Shown: positions 54,001 through 62,622 of the stretch, in pieces
How the letters are laid out: each line of letters begins with the position of its first letter
How positions within the stretch are numbered: the first letter of the stretch is position 1
Source of the DNA: Paralvinella palmiformis
Taxonomy: Eukaryota > Annelida > Polychaeta > Terebellida > Alvinellidae
Direction: 5' to 3'
NCBI GenBank assembly: GCA_025642065.1
Contig: JAODUP010000045.1
Coordinates: forward strand, 1,531,001-1,595,000
Length of the DNA stretch: 64,000 nt
Notes under the pieces: model-generated
Told to the model about the DNA's origin: nothing
Seen by the model: the letters and a program-made list of their open reading frames with translations, nothing else
Databases searched by the model: none
Program-made: the position numbers and the translations under genes

Positions 54001-55308
54001 TATACCAAAATTATATCATTTGTTTAATTATTTAAAGGCAGTCCTATTTAGGGATATAGCATCTCTCTTAATGAATGAAGCATCGAATTCCTGGTAATGG
54101 TGTACTGAACTTTGATGTAGCATTTTAGTAGAGTACATTTACCATCCATCCAGAAAACTGGCAACGTTTTCACTCCCACATGTGTTACTTTACACTTACC
54201 AGTTTGTACAAATAGTTGTCATGAGGAAGTTAAAATGATCAACCAACTGCATCTTCCAATTGAGATTGTTATATAATAACCAAAGTTCAGCCTATTATTA
54301 TTATTATAGATTATGTGTGTTGGTGGCAGGCTTTTAACCATAAATTAAAATGTGGTAGGCTAGATTACAGATTTGTGAAGCATGTTTACTGCTGTAAACT
54401 GCAAATGGGGGAATCATATATTAGATGTGTTTGGCCGCATCTCGTGGCCTGCTTCTAGACTGATCTTTTTAGAGTTGAGCTGAAGCGGTATGATTAAAGT
54501 TAACTCTGGTCCATCCTTTCTATTTTTGACAAACCCTTTGGCTATCTGGATGACTGATATAAAAACATCATTTGTGGATGACAGAATTAAATAACAAAAG
54601 AAAAGTGGTCTGAGTATATATATCTACATGTTGACAGAACAAGAACAATACCAATTTGCTTGTAAACGATTGATATCTTTTCATGAACATTCCTGTGTTG
54701 CTTAGCTGCTATGGAACGGTGCTGTCTGTGTGTATGTTGGGGGATTGAATCCATGCTGTTACCTGTCTGAGATGTATTATTTGTGGCTCGTTTCTGTAGT
54801 CAATAGCCCCTTGAGCAGCCATATCCATTAGGTGTGATTAGTGTCGAGTCTAAACAAAATACTCTCTTATGATCTGTATCGTACAATAAGCTGTTCAAAA
54901 ACTCAAGAATTTTAAGCAGATTTATTTATTTATTTAGTAAGGGATTTTGCTTGGTTGAACTCTGACATTTACTTTACCTATACCTTAACCTTGACCTTTC
55001 TTTTCCTCATTCTGCCCGACAGAGGTGTGGTGGACAATATTAGAGGTGCCAAGGAGTAAGTGTTGCCCACATTCTATATAAGAATTATTTTAAGTTCACT
55101 TCAATATTAACATCAGCCTTAACTTGAGTGCAAGCATCTTAACCATAAGTTGGTCTGTACTGTGTTTGTTAATGGTTGCTGAAACCCTTAGACAGCTGTA
55201 TTTCTAATGAATTTTCTGTTGTTGCTGTGTTGTATATAAATGTTTGTTCTTTGAAAACAATTGTTTGTTTAGCTAGTCTGTCTGTCTCTCTCTCTCCCTC
55301 TCTCTCCC

Positions 55309-55363
<55 letters not shown>

Positions 55364-57117
55364 TGTTGATGTATTGTATCTTTATTTTTACCATCCAGGT
55401 CTATGATTTCGAAGCCTAAAGACTTTGCTCACGGTTTGTTTAAGAACAAGAAATATGGCAGTGCAGATAATATACACAGTATAAGTAAGTTACTTACGTA
55501 TTGCACTCTCTCTGTGTTATGTCACTGGTGCTGTGGAGATAGAGTTAGTTTTAAAATATACCATGTTCCACTTATACAGAAAAGTATAAACTGTTACAAG
55601 TTGTATGAATAAAAGTACCATTAATGGAAAAATTATTGGTATTTGTAAAAGTAACTGTAATAACAATAAGAGAAGTTGTAGGAGTTATATTATCAGCCAT
55701 GAATAATTAATAATTATTTCTATTAGAGAAAAACCAGGGTTTTTTAAATATTTGTTCCAGTGATTTTAGAATATAATATAATTTATTGGAAAATAACATA
55801 GATTCAATATCATATTTGAAGAGTCAGTTCTAATAATAAATTTTATGTTATTAGTTTTGTTTATATTTGAAATAAAGCTGATTTGAAATATAAATGACAG
55901 TTGAGAAATTCCAGTTATTGACATGTACTATATGGTCTACAGTTATGTGCTACATTTGAATCTTATGTTACTTTATACTGATTTTCTTCAGAACTAGATG
56001 AGAGTCAAGGTTCAACTGATGAAGGAGAAAAAAGAAGTCATCACGGAAGTGGTATAATACCTCCAAAGTAAGTCTGTTGTTACAGTGTGTCTGGCGTTAC
56101 TGTTTGGATGGGTTGTTTTTTATCTGATGTAACTAAGGAGGTTATTTAATATGGCCACCCTCAAATATTGGAACAGATGGTATTTCACAATACTGTAGTG
56201 TAAATAACTATTTGTAGGATATAAAGGAATTGTCCTTGACACATTCAGTAAACTTGACCATATACGAGGAAGTCCCTGGGTTATGGCCGCTCAGACTTAC
56301 GACAACTCACCCTTATGAAAGAACCCCCCCCCCCCATAAACACTTATAAGTTGTTGTTTTGAGTTACCAACAGTGGTTCATAGTTATAGGCTGAGGAAGA
56401 CACCCTCACTTACCTCCATATGCCATCTGGAATTACCTGCCTTTTAGGATTGCTTGGTTTAATTTTTTTGTGTATTTACCACCTCATTATGTTTCCTAAG
56501 CGTACGATCAATGCTAGTGATAACAGTGTACTTTATTGTTAGGAATGGTTTTCCTTACATAAATAACAAATATAACAATGTGTTAGCATAGGCGAGTTAT
56601 TTAGGTACTAATTGCACAATGATTTGAGGGTCAGGGGCTGATGGTTTTTGCATTTAGAGAGTGTGGTTGGACTTACATACATATTCGGATTACGAACATT
56701 TTAGCTTATGAACAAGATTCTTGTTCGTAAGCTAAAATGTATCCTCTGGTGAACTATTTTTGCAACATATACTGATCTGATTTTTCACCTTTTTAGTATA
56801 ATAGTGTTGAGGGTGTTACCACTAGCTACATGCATAAAATACTAATGCATTTTAGCTAAATATAATAATCTTCTTTTAAAATATGTAGCTTGCTATGAAT
56901 AACATTATACAAAATATGTTGCTATATTAGTGACAGATATTACTCACACTTTGATGTTATGTGGATTCTAAAATAATACTTCAATTAAATTAAAAAGTGG
57001 TTCATCCTTATTTTATTAAATGTTCTCATTTTAAATGCTATTAATAAAATAAAATGAAGTTTCTACATTGAAAAATGTTATATAAATCTTTTGAAAATAT
57101 TGACCCAAAGCTGTGCA

Positions 57118-57153
<36 letters not shown>

Positions 57154-60100
57154 GTATGTTATTTGCATATCACACCTTCACTTTCATACATACATATTTA
57201 ATAGAAATTTCATTTTATATATTTATTTAACTTGGTAGATTATTCAGGTAATTACTTGTCATAATCCATGGATTAACAGTAGAAGTTGATATTAACATAA
57301 GATTATTAACATAATAATTGTCTGTTTGAATTATAGTTTGAGATTGACCTTTGTCGATGTTATTATGTCCTTGAGCCGATGTTTGTCCAATTTCCCATCT
57401 TTTCCAACATACCCTAACACACTACGTGTGCTTCATTTTGTCAAAAAGCACTGCATTTATCATGTCTTATTTGAGTTCTTGCGTTTTACAACTTTTGTAC
57501 ACTGTGTCATCATCTCCTTAGATTAGTAAGCACTCACTGTAACAACAAATCATTCTGTAGACATATTTGTATACAGCAGCCACTTGTTTTGATGCAAAGG
57601 GCCAGGTTCCTAAAATAAATGGTAAATCCAGTATTTTTATGCTCCAGACAAAATGAATCCAACGGTATTTTTGTGAACCTGAAAACCATTTGGTTATATT
57701 TGCATGCTCGGCTTATTGAACACTAATGAAATTTAAATTTGACAGGTCAATAAAGATTACGTAGGAAGTATTTTCCAATAACAAAACTATATGAAATGAC
57801 TGCGTTTATATTATTTATGTTGTTAAAAAGGTAACTTCTGTTACTTGGTTGTTTTATGTCTAGCAGTATGCATGAATTAATTGTCTGAACACTATTTCAT
57901 GGTTTTATTTTTATTTTATTTTTTTGGTGTCAGAACGTGTAGTAGATTTGTTTAGTATTATGTGTTTATTTACTGATTTAGCTGAATTTAACTTAATATT
58001 AATATGATAAATATTATTATGTCCTCTCATCCATCTGCCTTTTTTTCTAATCAACAATTGTAGTTCACATTGACATTGCATGTCTTTTTGTTAAGATCAT
58101 ATTTCTGACTGCTAATTATATTGCTTAATTACGTTGTTAATTATCAAGGCCCAAAGAAAATGTATGTAAAATATTAGTCAATAATTATCGTTATACATTA
58201 CATATTGATAGCTCATTATTCCATGGCATGTGTCGTATCATGTATGTTATTGTACTATATCATTTTAGGGGGAAGTCATATTCAGTTTTGACGTTATTGC
58301 AATATTTATTCGATTCACCCACTTGTAAAACTAATCATTTGTCATAATGAATAGATCTATTAAAGTATTATAGTACCTGGCTCCAAACCAGTGCTGAGTT
58401 ATGCTATAGAAGGCTGTTTCATCTTTCACTTTGCCTCATTGCCTTTGGAGGTTGTCTGGCCCATTTAGCCTACCATGGGTACACAGCTGGCCATAAAACA
58501 GCGACATTTACTTTGTTTAGTCATATTTCTTGATGATAACAAGTTTTAAAATTATAATCTATAGGAGGCAGTATTAGAACAAAACAGTCTTAACAACTGA
58601 ACTCACTTGCATCACAGTATTTCACAGTTAACCTGTAGGATGTTCTCATTTTTATTACTTGATTATTCTAAGTGATTGACCATGCCATCAGAAAATATGC
58701 TGAACATTTGGGCCCTTTAAATGTGATATCTGTATTAGGATTGAATTTATCGGGTACATAGTGGGAAATCTTTTACGACCATTAAGCAGGGGTGTGGAAA
58801 TACAGTAAGCCATATGCCTGAACCAGGGAAAAAGTTTCACAGGCAAATCAGTGCACAAATCCACTTGCTCGTTCAGTGACTCATTGTTTGGTATTATGTT
58901 ATGTTGATCTTCAAACCTGTAAAATGTTTCCTCTAGAAATCAGAAGCTTGATATTTTGACATTATTAAACTAACAAAAACAAACCTACAGCCAGTCTCTG
59001 GGTCTGACTGAGATTAATGCCGATTTATAGTACCAGTAGTATTGTCCAACCCGAGACCAATTCCAACATACCATAACATTATATACACCACACCATTTAG
59101 TCTATAATTATACTAATATTGTTAAATTGGACTCGCATTCTGGCAAGCTACACAATATGACTAATAAGTCACGATCAGTTCCATTATAACAAATATTCCT
59201 AGTAACAGGTGTCTCATGAACATCATACAAAAGAGAAGCACCTATTGTCATCTGATCTTAGCTCTGTTGTGTATGCTGTGGGAATCAGGTATTGCATTAA
59301 GTCCACTCAGAGTGTTAATTATGATTGAATACATATTGTTGTGATTACTATTTTCTGATGAGTTAGTGTAGTGATTTAGACAGTATAGTATTATTGATCT
59401 GGCAGTATATCAGTCCCAAAAGTTTTATTACAATATTGGTTCTTTTGTCCATTGTCCCTAACTGCTTTTCTGACAATCTAATTTTCCAACAGCCGAGTGT
59501 AATAATGCTAGTTTTGATCCACTCAAATAGAAGAGATCCAATGCAGGACAGAATAGCATGATTAGAAATATGTGTAAATATTTGTTTGGTTTCAGACGGG
59601 ACTTCACTGGCAGTGTGAAACATTGACAGTCCCTGACAGCATCCAACATATAAAGAGAGCAGTTCATTTATTATGTCATCTAGACAGCTCTGAACATTTG
59701 GATGCCATTTGGCAATGACAACAAGTCATATATTGTCTACACGTCACTGTTAATATCAGAGGCTGACATTTTTATTACACGCGCACCTTACACAGTTAGA
59801 CATCTGGTCTTGAAATCCAGGTCCTTGAAAAAGTTGTGCAATATAGTTTACAATAACATACTGGTGTGATGTTTTCTTAAGTGTATGTCCTCTACTTAAG
59901 GAAAGCACACACACACACAATTTATGTTATATATAGAAAAGGTTAATAAAATCTGAGGGAAAGTCCTATACCAGTGATAATGCAGTAGTAAATTTAAATT
60001 TTTGCTGGTTTGGTTGACTAATAAAGATTTGTATAATTCATTAAGCTTGAACTTGCTTCATTTTCATTATATAGGCTTTATATATCTTGACTGGAAATAT

Positions 60101-61932
60101 TTTAGACATCATAATGGTACAGTTAACACACTTACCTGTGTGCAAACTTTGGTCCTGGTCGAGCATGTTTAGAAATTCCTATGCGAGCAAGAGAAATAAC
60201 ACCTACGCGTGTGCATGTGCATAGTAAAGCAAATAAATGGCATTGTGCATTTCTTGTACAGTGAAGATGAAGCACTATGTTAGTGTACATATTATAAGTA
60301 CAATACTAATGAAGTTAATAAGTTATGATACTTTGATAGTGATATGTAAGGATATAACACTACTTCTATAGATCACAAAGATGATCTAATCACAGACTTT
60401 TATCCATTTATACATATGACATTGAAGGAAGGTACTGCCATGTTGCAGTTGGTAGTGCTCTGTTTTGCAGACCTACAAGTTGTGGGATAGAATTCATGTG
60501 TTGTCTTTACCTGTGGGATGATTCATCCACAAGGAAAAGGGTTTTGGGTTTTCTTATCTCTTTTCTCTTAAAAATAATCAACGATATCATATGTTCTCTT
60601 GTATAAGGCAAGAAAATAGTCCTTGAGTCTGTTAGACTACTGGTAATTCATTTTATACATGCAGAAGACCTATATTCAGTAAGATCTGATCAATGTACAT
60701 GGGCAATAATATGAGAAAATTAATCCAATGCCTGTGTGCACAGTAACCTACCTAATTTCACATAATATTACCACTGGCACAGTTTAGCGGGATAAACCAT
60801 TTTCAATATGAATTGAAATAGTGTGGAAAATATTTGTTCATGCCACTGAAGTAACACAATTTCCTTTAAGTGACCATAAATACAGTTCACCTGATGCACA
60901 CCTCATCTTATGGATGAGCATATATGGTATGTCCTGCATAAAGTCAGTGCTAAGCTAAAACAAAGTAGTCGCTTGTTCCTCCTCATCTAGTATGGAAAGG
61001 AATTTTCAGTCAGAAGTATGATCTCATTAGTTCTTTTTTCTGTCGTTTGTTCTTTAAGCTTGCTGCATGTATTTGGTCACCTTTCTTTAGTCACTTGCTG
61101 TTTGTTGTGTCCTTTCTTGGCATGTAGACATCACACCTTACCTACGAACCTGACTGCTCCCAGGTTTACGGAATTTGCTTCGGAGGAGGACGCTGCCTCG
61201 GACGTGACATCTGAGTCGGCTGTTAGCGGCACCCAGAGCAGCCCACATGCCACCCTACCAATGTCAGTCACCACAACCCAGCTAGAGACATTACGGATTG
61301 CACAGTATGCTGAGCATCTGGCGAGGGAACTCGAGGAACAGAAGGAGCTCACAGTTAACCTGCAGACAGTGATACACGACCTAAAGGTTTGTCCATCTTT
61401 ATACAGAATGATAATTCTGTGTTAGACAGATACTAATTAGCATGACAGTGACTGTATGTTTCCAGGTGTGGATGTAATGAATACAAATGCTGAAGAAACC
61501 TGCGGAGCAAATACTGAAGTGTCTTTTGTGAATAATATTTGAATACACACAAACATGCACATACACACACATGCACAGAGAGAGATGGAGAGAGAGCACA
61601 TCATATTTTATATTTTGAGATCCCAACATATTTCAGGAATAAGCCTGCATCTTTATGGTTCCTTGTGGAACATCAGATTTTGATATCTACTAATTTGTAC
61701 CTAGTAATTTTAAGGTTACTGATTTTGTATCATAAACAATAATATCAGCTGACAGTTAAATCAGGTTATTCATTATTTGTACATTTTCTCTAGAATTATT
61801 AAAGCTGAAGGGTGTAAGAATACAGCAGTCAATAAAAAAACTAGTCGGTAACAAATTGCTATGTAAATTCTATTAATTGTCCCAGTATCATGTCCCTCTT
61901 CAGTTATGGCAATTAGCTTAAACTAACAGCTG

Positions 61933-61965
<33 letters not shown>

Positions 61966-62588
61966 GCCATATATAATTACACTGAGTTAAATTTTTTAAG
62001 ATTGATGTTGGGTAACTGTCACTGTGCTCTATTTTGCATAATTAATATTATTTATGTGTCATACAGCCCCAAATAATCTTGTAATAATCTTATTATCAAA
62101 TAGTTAAGTAAAAATAAAGTCAAAAATTTGATAGTGTAGTTTCAATGTTTACATCCATCCTCCACAAATAACTATCAGAACTTCACACACTGTACTACAA
62201 GAGTAACTATCAGACCAGTAAGTGTGCTACCCAGCTCACTTCGTAATTATTTGTGCATGCCTTGTCTGTGGGCTATCACAACCTGCACTGGACAGTTACA
62301 CCCTTGCAGATGTCTAATATGTGCACGTACACAAATATTTGTGCAGTGCACACCACACAATTATATGTGCCCAGACATATACACACACACGCATGTGCAC
62401 ACAAAACAACCAGAAAAGGATGAGATGGGCTTACATTGTTTATCTTTTCTGCAGACTGACTTTCAGGATCAGTTTTCCTTGCTCCAGCACAATTTAGACG
62501 AGGAGCGAGAACGACGAGAACGACTCGAAGAACAGATCAATGATCTCATGGAACTACATCAGAATGAAGTTCCTAACATTAGACAGGT

Positions 62589-62622
<34 letters not shown>

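Larger units (their letters stand above)
49365..55022. other. TMCC intron 7
   Basis: 5.7 kb holding a short orphan SINE A tail (about 49446-49480), SINE D and SINE C pieces at 50.1-50.65 kb, the second palindromic MITE (51.05-51.21 kb), CG/CA (51829-51860) and TG tracts (52590-52690), and a SINE A copy at 53.27-53.46 kb. A 72-codon ORF at 52398-52616 has no recognised domain. Confidence 0.6.
56068..61127. other. TMCC intron 10
   Basis: 5.1 kb with a C run (56324-56336), a 41-bp hairpin at 56698-56738, a CA tract (57120-57150), a 5'-truncated SINE A (58.4 kb) and possibly another tRNA-like SINE head at 60437-60540. No exon recognised. Confidence 0.6.

Noticed and set aside
61131..61352. 73-codon minus-strand ORF
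   Set aside because: It is the antisense shadow of TMCC exon 11.
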